Under the pieces are notes generated by a model. It was not told where the DNA came from and did not search any database. It worked only from the letters and a program-made list of their open reading frames with translations. From assembly GCA_001303225.1 (NCBI GenBank), contig LJNI01000080.1, positions 1-10,122 of the forward strand: a stretch of DNA of 10,122 nt. Reading direction: 5' to 3'. The translations under genes were made by a program, and so were the position numbers. Below, piece by piece: positions 1 through 6,603 of this stretch. The first letter of the stretch is position 1, and each line of letters begins with the position of its first letter. The DNA comes from a candidate division TA06 bacterium DG_78. GTDB taxonomy: Bacteria; Hydrothermota; Tepidihabitantia; SM23-42.

Positions 1-503
1 TCTCCAAGGAGTCCTGCTTCAGCCTGTAATTGGAACCATTCTAATCGATGTTTCCAAAATTTGTCAGAATAGCTCGAAAAGAGCACGAGTCCACCAGGTT
101 TTGCAACACGGATACTTTCTCCAATAAGTGATTTCTGATCTACATGGAATGCCGAAATTCCATTCTGAATACAGATAACACAATCAAAAACCCGATCACG
201 AAAGGCGAGTTGAACTGCATCCATAGTCAGCAGATCGCAGTTTTCAATACCCCGCTGCGCTGTGCGGGCGAGGTGCAAACTGGAAAAAGAGGTATCAATT
301 CCAATAACCCATCTGGCTTTTTGACAAATTGGTGGAAGTATTCGTCCGTACCCACACCCCAGCTCTAACACTATGTCATCAGGAGAGATCATCTCTAAAA
401 CATGGTTCACTTCTGCGTCTAGATATTGTTTTGCTCGAGGAGGAGCAATGTCGTAACAGCGTTTGAGCTGTTCAGCAGAAAGCTTATCAGTATAATAACC
501 CAT
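1..503 (-). CDS. Class I SAM-dependent methyltransferase, 3' end outside window
   Basis: The first 167 codons are visible; the C-terminus lies beyond position 1. The protein starts MGYYTDKLSAEQL. The SAM-binding motif I, VLELGCGYGR, is near residues 45-54, and the acidic residue ending strand 2 follows in VIGIDTS. A motif IV-like segment (RVFDCVICIQNGISAF) and a post-motif (VAKPGGLVLFSSYSD) complete a Methyltransf_11/25-type Rossmann core. The family transfers a methyl group from SAM; the acceptor cannot be told from the sequence. The ATG at 503 is chosen because the two ATGs just upstream (511, 508) run directly into a TGA. It lies 35 bp after the stop of the large membrane-protein gene on the same strand, so the two are probably co-transcribed. 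No strong Shine-Dalgarno site is visible. Confidence 0.85.
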   Translation of the reverse strand, partial: MGYYTDKLSAEQLKRCYDIAPPRAKQYLDAEVNHVLEMISPDDIVLELGCGYGRILPPICQKARWVIGIDTSFSSLHLARTAQRGIENCDLLTMDAVQLAFRDRVFDCVICIQNGISAFHVDQKSLIGESIRVAKPGGLVLFSSYSDKFWKHRLEWFQLQAEAGLLG

Positions 504-538
504 CACATCATCTCACGCACGTTTCAATACACTGAGTC

Positions 539-2242
539 TTATTTTATTATTATGCTAATATCTCCAAGGTCTAATTGTGGAGTTTTGGATGTAATCGAAA
601 TAACACCAGAATTATTTCTTACTTCTACGCCCGAAGGTCCTACTTCTGTTTTAATCATCACGGCAAGGAAGTATTTGCCTTCTCCAATATTTTCAAATGA
701 AAATATACCATTTTCTGTTTCAATCGCATCAACAATATTCATAATGCCAGAAATAGTAGTTACTTTATCTGTTTCAGTACTGAAGAGCGCGACTCTGCCG
801 CGGAATGGTTTTTCGTTGAGCATAATCTTTCCTGAAACTATACCGTCTGTTATGAGAGGATATTCAGAAATCTCTATCTCCTCAGGTTTTTCACTTTTGA
901 GTGCCCAGTATTTTGTCTTATCAAACATTCCCAGGTGATTATAAATTTGAGCAAGAGACCGCGCTCCATTTATACCAATGGAATATTTGTTTTCATCAGA
1001 GAAATGGTCTGCATACGATACTGTTTCTTTTGTAACGGGAGCTTTTCTCAAGCGCAACAGGAAAAGCATTCTGGTTATAAGGTAATCTTTGGTTGAGATA
1101 AAGTGATATGCGGTTGCTTTTCTCACCATCCAATTGCGTTCATAACCTCTCCAGAGCGCATCCCGTGCTGAACGCGTAAACAACGTTTGCTGAGGATGGG
1201 AATTCACATATTCTTCTATTTTTTTGAGTGAAGGTATAGACGCATCAATCTCAAATGCTTCAATAAAGCTCATCGCAGAGACGGACAGAGGCCATTTTTC
1301 AATAAATGTTCCGCCCGTATCACCAAAGACAATAACTATCAGCGTATCACTAGCATATTCAGGTACTTCACACGCTTCAGCAAGTGTCTTTTTTCCGAAA
1401 TCATATTTCTTTACGGCATTACCATAAAAGGATATAAGAAAAATTAAAACTCCAATAATGAGTATCAAGGGAATGATAAGAAAATGGAGTCGTGATTTTA
1501 CATCTATCTTTGCAGGATTCAATACGAGAGCAAATCCGCCTGCAATAGCGAACGCCCAAGCAAACGACGCTGTTATTGTGTATAAAAATATAAATAAACC
1601 ATGTAAGTTCGCTTCACCCCAACCTCCCCACACTTCAGTTACCAGTTTAAAAATCCAATCAAAACAAAAATACGTAGCGCAATACGTAAGAAAGCTCCAT
1701 ACTATAAATGTAACGACACCTGTAAAAAATGGAATAATAATACTCGGTACTGTCGAACCTGTCTCTGTTGTGCCTGCAAGAGACCACATAGCACCAGTCG
1801 AGAAGCCACCGATGACTACTGCGAGAATAGATAACGTTTCGAATCCTGGGAAATCCATTGGAACTGGTGTGAAGACCATGTAGACAGCCACACTGCAACA
1901 AAGTAATGCGAGAAGAATGAGAATAATCATCTTTATTGTATGGGTACGGAACCATCTCAATCCGAAATCTGGATTTAGTGACTTAAAGAAATTAAAAATA
2001 TATATAATCGCGGCAATAATAGTTATAGCGAGGATGATTATACTGACGATCGGAGAAAGAAAAAAGTTGTATGTTCCCATGCCCTCGGTTACGAGAACAA
2101 CTTCTGCCTGCGAAAGGATAGTTGTATGGACAGCTGGCGGTGTTATGGCTGCCACAAATATCCAACCCAAAACACCTAATCCTGCTCCAACAACTGCAGC
2201 GAGGATAGTCATAACAAAACTCTTTAACAATGGCTCTTTCAT
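539..2242 (-). CDS. Multi-pass membrane protein with C-terminal beta-sandwich (carboxypeptidase-regulatory-like) domain
   Basis: The product is 567 residues and not a family I can name. About seven hydrophobic segments are visible, at residues 7-35, 61-86, 103-124, 135-157, 165-195, 212-241 and 252-273. A soluble region follows. Residues 280-400 are mixed. Residues 420-450 (NGARSLAQIYNHLGMFDKTK) resemble a single TPR-like helical hairpin. Residues 465-566 read like a carboxypeptidase-regulatory or transthyretin-like beta-sandwich: GIVSGKIMLNEKPFRGRVAL, then GIFSFENIGEGKYFLAV, ending in LDLGDISI. This suggests a membrane-anchored protein presenting a soluble domain; which side it faces is not certain. 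The start is well supported by GGAGG at 2247-2251, 4 bp before the ATG. It probably forms a two-gene unit with the downstream methyltransferase. Confidence 0.85.
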   Translation of the reverse strand: MKEPLLKSFVMTILAAVVGAGLGVLGWIFVAAITPPAVHTTILSQAEVVLVTEGMGTYNFFLSPIVSIIILAITIIAAIIYIFNFFKSLNPDFGLRWFRTHTIKMIILILLALLCCSVAVYMVFTPVPMDFPGFETLSILAVVIGGFSTGAMWSLAGTTETGSTVPSIIIPFFTGVVTFIVWSFLTYCATYFCFDWIFKLVTEVWGGWGEANLHGLFIFLYTITASFAWAFAIAGGFALVLNPAKIDVKSRLHFLIIPLILIIGVLIFLISFYGNAVKKYDFGKKTLAEACEVPEYASDTLIVIVFGDTGGTFIEKWPLSVSAMSFIEAFEIDASIPSLKKIEEYVNSHPQQTLFTRSARDALWRGYERNWMVRKATAYHFISTKDYLITRMLFLLRLRKAPVTKETVSYADHFSDENKYSIGINGARSLAQIYNHLGMFDKTKYWALKSEKPEEIEISEYPLITDGIVSGKIMLNEKPFRGRVALFSTETDKVTTISGIMNIVDAIETENGIFSFENIGEGKYFLAVMIKTEVGPSGVEVRNNSGVISITSKTPQLDLGDISIIIK

Positions 2243-2262
2243 GATACCTCCGTGTTATAAAA

Positions 2263-2292
2263 ATTATATAATATTATATCGTTTATACTCAA
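2263..2292 (-). promoter_or_regulatory. Probable sigma70-type promoter of the large membrane-protein gene
   Basis: On the minus strand, TTGAGT (2287-2292) is followed after 18 bp by TATAAT (2263-2268). An alternative pair, TTGAAT (2294-2299) with TATAAT (2273-2278), has only 15 bp between boxes. The preferred pair puts the transcript start near 2256, about 14 nt before the ATG and just upstream of the GGAGG ribosome-binding site at 2247-2251. The region is very AT-rich, so chance matches are possible. Confidence 0.5.
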
Positions 2293-2418
2293 AATTCAAG
2301 ACCTAGCTGTAATGTAGAATTGATTTCACTATATTTTTCTTTGAATCTCAGGCTGCCTATCCTGCTGAGCTTTAACAAAAGAGAGTACGTATTGAGAATT
2401 ATAAGATAGACTGCCCTA

Positions 2419-2790
2419 TCAGAATGTTTGTTGTTTACCAGAAAAACCACACATAGGGCACTTCCAATCTGTGCCATCTGGACGAACAGGATGATGTGTA
2501 TTATGGAGACCGACACTCATTCCAAAATCGTGATAGTTCTGGCATTCTTTTTCAAAAGCAGCTTTGGATGATTCTGCATAGCTAAATTTGAATTTTTTAT
2601 AGCTCTCACAATATTTTTTCTTTAGTTCCTGATTGAGGTCAGTGTCTGATCTACCCACGTACTGTACAATAAATGTACCATTGTCATTTGTAAACCCAAG
2701 AGCATAATTACCTGGAGATCTCCTCGTTACAACCCTATCAATCGTTTCGAAGGTAAACAAGTAGGTTCCAGACATCTCTAAATCGTGCAT
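2419..2790 (-). CDS. Small GIY-YIG-like protein with C-terminal CxxC
   Basis: The product is 123 residues. Residues 27-47 carry a GIY-YIG-like pattern: GNYALGF, then about 10 residues, then VQYVGRSD. This gives the paired Tyr-Gly strands followed by the conserved Arg (R47) at the start of a helix. Downstream FKFSYAESSKAAFEKECQNY supplies the helix with a candidate catalytic Glu (E80) and Asn (N85). The tail (NTHHPVRPDGTDWKCPMCG) resembles a half zinc ribbon, with C111 and C114 and nearby histidines. GIY-YIG domains cut DNA in repair, restriction and homing, but nuclease activity here is inferred only from this pattern. The ATG at 2790 has a strong Shine-Dalgarno site (AGGGGGAG, 2793-2800) very close to it. 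The gene has its own promoter and a leader containing an intrinsic terminator. Confidence 0.75.
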   Translation of the reverse strand: MHDLEMSGTYLFTFETIDRVVTRRSPGNYALGFTNDNGTFIVQYVGRSDTDLNQELKKKYCESYKKFKFSYAESSKAAFEKECQNYHDFGMSVGLHNTHHPVRPDGTDWKCPMCGFSGKQQTF

Positions 2791-2828
2791 AACTCCCCCT
2801 TTTTACGCACAAAAATAAAAGACTAATA

Positions 2829-2876
2829 TAAAAACAAAAAGGCATAAAGAACTATCTCCTAGTTCCTTATACCTTC
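2829..2876 (-). terminator. Strong Rho-independent terminator
   Basis: The arms at 2839-2854 and 2860-2875 form a 16-bp stem around a 5-nt loop (2855-2859). The two positions that mismatch on the plus strand become G-U pairs in the minus-strand RNA, which supports minus-strand function. The stem is followed on that strand by a T-rich tract (CCTTTTTGTTTTTATA). It lies 90 bp after the crotonase stop and 48 nt before the start of the GIY-YIG-like gene. It can end the upstream operon and also lies inside the leader of the next gene. Confidence 0.88.
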
Positions 2877-2912
2877 CACTCACCCTCCAGGACGTTCTGT
2901 AATTACTAGTAT

Positions 2913-2940
2913 ATTATAAGAGTAATATTTCTTCTGTCAA
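2913..2940 (-). promoter_or_regulatory. Consensus sigma70 promoter (TTGACA-16-TATAAT)
   Basis: Both boxes match the bacterial consensus exactly: TTGACA at 2935-2940 and TATAAT at 2913-2918, separated by 16 bp. The start point is predicted near 2906. It lies between the crotonase stop and the intrinsic terminator. A transcript from here meets the terminator after about 30 nt and must read through it to reach the GIY-YIG-like gene. Confidence 0.8.
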
Positions 2941-2964
2941 GGGGTCATCGATACTGATTGAACG

Positions 2965-3714
2965 TCAAAATTTTTCCATTGCTGCTTTTAATCGTTTACG
3001 CGTTTCATCAGAAAACCAGTACTCCAAGAAAATCCGCTCTTTTTCTCGTAATTTCGGCATAATCTGTGCTTCAACCGCCTCAACACGGTTTCTCTTGATT
3101 AATGCAAAGGCATCTGGAGACAATGCATCCAGTGACCTGGCTTTCTCGATTGCCTTGGCTAATACCAGGTCCAAAGGTAAAATCTCATCAACCACACCCA
3201 GGTGCAATAATTTCTCAGGCAGGTAAAATTCGCCGCTGTCCACAATCTCACGGCTATTGCGAAAGCCCACAATCTGCCGAAGCATACAATCAGCTGGATA
3301 GGGAATCGGAACACCGAGTTTAATCTCGTTGAGCCCCATTTTCTTTTTACCTTCGGCAATAAATCGGTAGTCGCAACAGAGTGCTAAAATACACCCTCCT
3401 GCAACCGCATGGCCGGTTATTGCTGCTATTGTCAACTTGGGGAATGTATACAAATCCAGGCAGAGCCTGTTAAACGCTTTGTAAAAAATGCTAAAATTAT
3501 CCTTTGAGAGTTTAAATAGTTCGGGTATGTCAAAACCAATCGAGAAAAATTTTTCATGAGTACTACTGAGCACGAGGCTATGTACATCAGGGTTATCCTT
3601 CACCTCTTGGAACATCGTATCTAACTCAGTAACGAGTTCTAAATTGAGCGCATTCGTAACATCGCGGTCTAATTTCACGATTGCTACTGTACTATCATAT
3701 TCAACATGAATCAT
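2965..3714 (-). CDS. Enoyl-CoA hydratase/isomerase family protein, closest to delta3,delta2-enoyl-CoA isomerase
   Basis: The product is 249 residues, a full-length crotonase fold. The oxyanion hole is provided by the SIGFD loop (residues 58-62) and AVAGGC (103-108). The run AGGCILALCCDYRF followed by GLNEIKLG strongly resembles eukaryotic mitochondrial ECI1 (delta3,delta2-enoyl-CoA isomerase). E130 in GLNE is the expected single catalytic glutamate of isomerases. The other glutamate of true hydratases, in the GGGCE motif, is replaced here by I109. The inferred role is shifting the double bond of unsaturated enoyl-CoAs during beta-oxidation in the cytoplasm, but crotonases vary widely. Its ATG overlaps the stop of the upstream methyltransferase by 4 bp (ATGA), so translation is probably coupled. 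It is the last gene of the run before the terminator at 2829-2876. Confidence 0.88.
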   Translation of the reverse strand: MIHVEYDSTVAIVKLDRDVTNALNLELVTELDTMFQEVKDNPDVHSLVLSSTHEKFFSIGFDIPELFKLSKDNFSIFYKAFNRLCLDLYTFPKLTIAAITGHAVAGGCILALCCDYRFIAEGKKKMGLNEIKLGVPIPYPADCMLRQIVGFRNSREIVDSGEFYLPEKLLHLGVVDEILPLDLVLAKAIEKARSLDALSPDAFALIKRNRVEAVEAQIMPKLREKERIFLEYWFSDETRKRLKAAMEKF

Positions 3715-4493
3715 TTTCTACACCGAGTAATCAAGAAATAAGCAATTATTTTAGTGTCGGCCAATTGAGGATATTTCTTCAGTGTCTCTTCATCAGCATA
3801 AGGCTCTGCAAACTTTTCCAAAACAAAACCAGTTTTAATTAATACATTGAGCCAGCTGCTTAAAGTACGAGTAAAAATAGGTATTTTAAATTTATTAAAT
3901 TTATCCGTTAGTTCTTGAGGTGTAGAACTAAAAATCCACTCTTCAATCTTTCCGTTCGGTTGTCTAAAATAATCGCCGCAGATCATAGCAGTCTTTTCAC
4001 CCTTTTCGTTTTTGAGCCATTCCCATTTTGGCGTCTGAAAACAAGGATGTGTTATCGAAAATTGAAAAAACCCATTCTTTTTTAATACTCGGTATGCTTC
4101 TTTGATCGCACTTTCATGTTCCGACATATCCATCAGGCTCATTATTGCTACGCAAAAATCAAAACTCTCATCTTTGAAAGGAATATTTAAACCGCTCGCA
4201 CGCATATATTTTATGTGCAAAGGATATTGATCTTCTCTGTGTTGAGCATAGTGAATAAATTTTTCGGAAATATCAATACCTGCCATAAAAGCACCCTTCT
4301 TAGCAATCTCTCGTGTATTGTGCCCTTCGCCGCAACCTATATCCAATCCTTTTAACCCCTTCACATTGCCAAGCATACTTAAGAAGGCAGGAGTATTAAC
4401 GTGGTCCCGATATATGTCGTATCCTTCACGTGACAAGGTAGTCCATGCTTCTGCATTTTCTTCCCAGCACTTTTTCACATCATTTTCTTTCAT
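3711..4493 (-). CDS. Class I SAM-dependent methyltransferase (Methyltransf_11 type)
   Basis: The product is 260 residues. Motif I is GLDIGCGEGHNT (residues 49-60), with the acidic strand-2 residue in AGIDIS (D74). The segment IPFKDESFDFCVAIMSLMDM (104-123) is the typical motif-IV stretch, and EAYRVLKKNGFFQFSITHP (132-150) is the post-motif region. The C-terminal half has an insertion with aromatic residues (WEWL, DYFRQPNGKIEEWIF) that probably shapes the acceptor site. The substrate is unknown; the form is that of small-molecule methyltransferases related to UbiE/BioC. The start has AAGG about 10 bp upstream. It is 54 bp after the DUF3795 gene and overlaps the crotonase gene by 4 bp, so it belongs to the same operon. 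Confidence 0.9.
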   Translation of the reverse strand: MKENDVKKCWEENAEAWTTLSREGYDIYRDHVNTPAFLSMLGNVKGLKGLDIGCGEGHNTREIAKKGAFMAGIDISEKFIHYAQHREDQYPLHIKYMRASGLNIPFKDESFDFCVAIMSLMDMSEHESAIKEAYRVLKKNGFFQFSITHPCFQTPKWEWLKNEKGEKTAMICGDYFRQPNGKIEEWIFSSTPQELTDKFNKFKIPIFTRTLSSWLNVLIKTGFVLEKFAEPYADEETLKKYPQLADTKIIAYFLITRCRK

Positions 4494-4547
4494 AATTCAA
4501 AAACCTTTTCCTGAAATTATGGAATGTCGAACGGTTGACTAAATATT

Positions 4548-5048
4548 TCAATAATTAGTCTTTATTGGTTTGCCACATTTGAGGCATTTTTTTACATACC
4601 ATGAAATCTTTGCATCACACTCACATCGCCATTTTTCTTCCTGGAGTTCAAGCCAGCGGTCTTCTCCTATCTCCTCGAGCTGTCTGAGATTCTTTAGTAC
4701 TTCGCTATGATGAGGTACACCGTCATTATTAAATTTTGTTATTTTGTCGCATGGAAATTCACGACACGCGCCGCAATGATTTAATCCTTTACTTTTTACG
4801 CAATCGCGTATCTCACAACTGCCGGGTTGGTCATCGAGTTTACATCCTGGACAAAGTTGAAGCGGCATTTCCTTATATTTGTTGTATCGCACTGGCATAG
4901 ACACCAAGTGCGTTCTATTTTTCTCATCATATGCCACCTTAAAACTACACGCGCCACAATAAAGACCACAGAATGCTATTAAACTTCTATTGTTCTTCGC
5001 CAATTCTATCCTTTGATCCAATTGTATCCACGTACTATGTGATGTCAA
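4548..5048 (-). CDS. Cys-rich DUF3795 family protein, putative zinc-binding
   Basis: The product has up to 166 residues and 14 cysteines. The DUF3795 signature AFCGLYCGACSF (residues 25-36) is followed by LCPGCKLDD (65-73), CEIRDC (78-83) and HCGACREFPCDK (91-102). A tail WRCECDAKISWYVKKCLKCG forms a second metal-site candidate (C142, C144, C155, C158). The function of the family is unknown; zinc or iron-sulfur binding is inferred from the paired cysteines. The longest frame begins with TTG at 5048, overlapping the TGA of the upstream HAD gene by 4 bp. A TTG at residue 16 (5003) has a better Shine-Dalgarno site (AAGGA, 5 nt away) and would give about 151 residues starting just before the first motif. 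The start is therefore uncertain. Confidence 0.85.
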   Translation of the reverse strand: MTSHSTWIQLDQRIELAKNNRSLIAFCGLYCGACSFKVAYDEKNRTHLVSMPVRYNKYKEMPLQLCPGCKLDDQPGSCEIRDCVKSKGLNHCGACREFPCDKITKFNNDGVPHHSEVLKNLRQLEEIGEDRWLELQEEKWRCECDAKISWYVKKCLKCGKPIKTNY

Positions 5049-5698
5049 CTGTACATCAATAATTTCAATTCTTCAACAGAGTGAATAATATATGTTGGAT
5101 TAACTTTTTTTAATTCCTCATTTGACCCATAACCATAGGTAACAGCAATTGAATCGAGACCGTTCTGCTGAGCTCCAATCACATCTTCCTTTCGATCACC
5201 AATCATGATTACTTGATTTTTTTGATAATCCATCAATTTTAATAAAACATTCTTGATAATTTCGGTTTTTGAAGTTAGTGTTAAATCAAGATTACTGCCA
5301 AAAATGAAATAAAAATATTTATAAAGGTCAAAATACTTTAAAATTCGTTCAGAATATATAGTAGGTTTTGATGTTGCAAGAATCAGTCTCTTTTTCTTAT
5401 CGTACAGTTGCTTTAATAATTCTGGGATTCCACGATAAACATTATTTTCAAAAATACCTTTATTTGAAAAATATTCACGGTAATAATCAACTGCCTGCCG
5501 AGCCTTTGAATCGCCGAACGAATAAAATTTTTTGAAAGATTCTAACAATGGCGGACCGATAAATGGTTCGAGTTTATTCTGATTCTCTTCTATTATTCCT
5601 AATTTTGCTAAGGCGTATTGGATGGATTTTGTTATTCCGGCCTTTGGATCAGTGAGTGTACCATCAAGATCAAATAAAATAATATCATATGTTTTCAT
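5045..5698 (-). CDS. HAD-superfamily phosphatase, phosphoglycolate phosphatase-like
   Basis: The product is 217 residues, normal for HAD subfamily IA. Motif I is FDLDGTLTD (residues 9-17), with nucleophile D10 and acid D12. A four-helix cap (about 20-85) includes FIGPPLLESFKKFY, typical of Gph/PgmB-like proteins. Motif II is LATSK (S110), motif III K144, and motif IV IGDRKEDVIGA (D168, D172). All four catalytic motifs are intact, so a phosphomonoesterase is expected; substrates in this group range from phosphoglycolate to nucleotides. The coding sequence looks more AT-rich by eye than the crotonase gene. It starts 58 bp after the Nudix gene and has its own promoter candidate at 5719-5746. Its end overlaps the DUF3795 start. 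Confidence 0.92.
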   Translation of the reverse strand: MKTYDIILFDLDGTLTDPKAGITKSIQYALAKLGIIEENQNKLEPFIGPPLLESFKKFYSFGDSKARQAVDYYREYFSNKGIFENNVYRGIPELLKQLYDKKKRLILATSKPTIYSERILKYFDLYKYFYFIFGSNLDLTLTSKTEIIKNVLLKLMDYQKNQVIMIGDRKEDVIGAQQNGLDSIAVTYGYGSNEELKKVNPTYIIHSVEELKLLMYS

Positions 5699-5718
5699 TG
5701 ATTGCCAACTACTGTATA

Positions 5719-5746
5719 ATTTTACCTATCTACACTGTTAAGTCAA
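5719..5746 (-). promoter_or_regulatory. Possible internal promoter before the HAD phosphatase gene
   Basis: On the minus strand TTGACT (5741-5746) is followed after 16 bp by TAAAAT (5719-5724), each matching the consensus at five of six positions. The predicted start near 5712 leaves a 14-nt leader before the ATG at 5698. It would allow the last four genes of the run to be expressed separately from the Nudix gene. Confidence 0.45.
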
Positions 5747-5756
5747 TCCACCACAT

Positions 5757-6215
5757 TTAAATTATACCCTTTTCTATTTTTCTATACAATTCAGTTAAAG
5801 CACATCTATTACTATCCCATTTTAAAAGATTTAAAGATTCTGTATAAAAGCGCCATCTGTATTCAATATGTTCTTGCCCTATTTGAGGTTCATCTTGATC
5901 AAATAACTCTACTGCAAAGAAAAATTGTTTAATAACAAAGATATCTTTCCAATATCCAGGGTTCACTATGTTTTCTGCAGGGATTGAACATACAGATTCA
6001 AGTTGCAGAAATCTCCTGTATTCTCTAATATCTGTTTCCTCGTGGAATTCTCTTTTCGCAGCATCCAATGGCGATTCGTCTTCGTATGCGCCTCCTGCTA
6101 CCCACTGCCAATTCTTGTCGTCTTTTCGTCTAAAGACGCAAAATTTCATAGGAGACCTTTTGAATGGAATAATCAGAACTTGTATGGGTGCACGTTTTTT
6201 AGTTGTAAAATTCAT
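5757..6215 (-). CDS. Nudix hydrolase, dihydroneopterin-triphosphatase/MutT-like
   Basis: The product is 152 residues. The Nudix box spans residues 41-63 (GGAYEDESPLDAAKREF, then HEETDI). It fits GX5EX7REUXEEXGU except that D62 replaces the last glycine; the metal ligands E56, E59 and E60 are present. The preceding strand, FCVFRRKDDKNWQWVAGG, resembles NudB-type pyrophosphatases that act on nucleoside or dihydroneopterin triphosphates. The family hydrolyses a nucleoside diphosphate linked to another group and needs Mg2+ or Mn2+. The exact substrate is not determined. It starts 45 bp after the small 82-residue gene and is followed 58 bp later by the HAD gene, consistent with an operon. Confidence 0.9.
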   Translation of the reverse strand: MNFTTKKRAPIQVLIIPFKRSPMKFCVFRRKDDKNWQWVAGGAYEDESPLDAAKREFHEETDIREYRRFLQLESVCSIPAENIVNPGYWKDIFVIKQFFFAVELFDQDEPQIGQEHIEYRWRFYTESLNLLKWDSNRCALTELYRKIEKGII

Positions 6216-6260
6216 ATTTGTGGACGCCTTTTTGCTGAAACTGGAAAGTGATAAACCAAA

Positions 6261-6509
6261 TCAATCTTCGCTTAGAACTTGCTGTTCGAGTTTATTATAT
6301 TTTTTCAGGTTTACTAATTTCTTTTCCGTGATAATCGAACATGAGATCTCGCGAGACATATCATTTTCATAAACATGAAAATGTTCATTCGCCTCAGGGG
6401 TTTTTAATAATTTACCCAGTTCATCACGTAACTGCTCAACTTCATTTGGTCTTAGGTACATTGCAAGTGTCTTAACCGAACATTTCCTATCAAAATCAAT
6501 CATTCTCAT
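6261..6509 (-). CDS. Small conserved protein of unknown function (82 aa)
   Basis: The ATG at 6509 is chosen because AGGAG (6515-6519) lies exactly 5 nt upstream. The frame stays open to a GTG at 6515, but that codon overlaps the Shine-Dalgarno site. The sequence contains LAMYLRPNEVEQLRDELGKL (an amphipathic helix), then HFHVYENDMSREISCSII (two predicted strands), then a charged helix KKLVNLKKYNKL. This helix-strand-strand-helix layout recalls small uncharacterised proteins with a YLxPxExxxLxxxL segment followed by His residues and an REI strand; I cannot assign a function. It is the first gene after the ArsR copy 1 unit. The palindrome at 6561-6586 lies about 50 bp upstream of its start, so it may be ArsR-controlled. 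Confidence 0.72.
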   Translation of the reverse strand: MRMIDFDRKCSVKTLAMYLRPNEVEQLRDELGKLLKTPEANEHFHVYENDMSREISCSIITEKKLVNLKKYNKLEQQVLSED

Positions 6510-6560
6510 ACACACTCCTATCCTTTATTTCAAAACTCAACACACCAGGTACCGACTCGC

Positions 6561-6586
6561 CTCATTTGGTCAATTGACCAAATGAG
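6561..6586. repeat. 26-bp perfect palindrome, ArsR copy 1 downstream side
   Basis: The left half is CTCATTTGGTCAA and the right half TTGACCAAATGAG, with no spacer. It lies 17 bp past the arsR copy 1 stop and about 50 bp before the next gene's start. It has no T-tract on either side, so it is a poor terminator. Its identity to the operator-like palindrome upstream of arsR suggests a repressor-binding site. No good -10 box is visible at the right distance on the minus strand. Confidence 0.85.
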
Positions 6587-6603
6587 AAAATGAGGAGTAA
6601 AAA

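Noticed and set aside
426..938. 170-codon plus-strand frame opposite the large membrane-protein gene
   Set aside because: It lies antisense to a well-supported gene with a Shine-Dalgarno site and promoter, and has no ribosome-binding site or recognisable domain.
5968..6372. Plus-strand 134-codon frame across the Nudix and 82-residue genes
   Set aside because: It is the reverse of two supported genes, has no motif and breaks no gap; a shadow frame.
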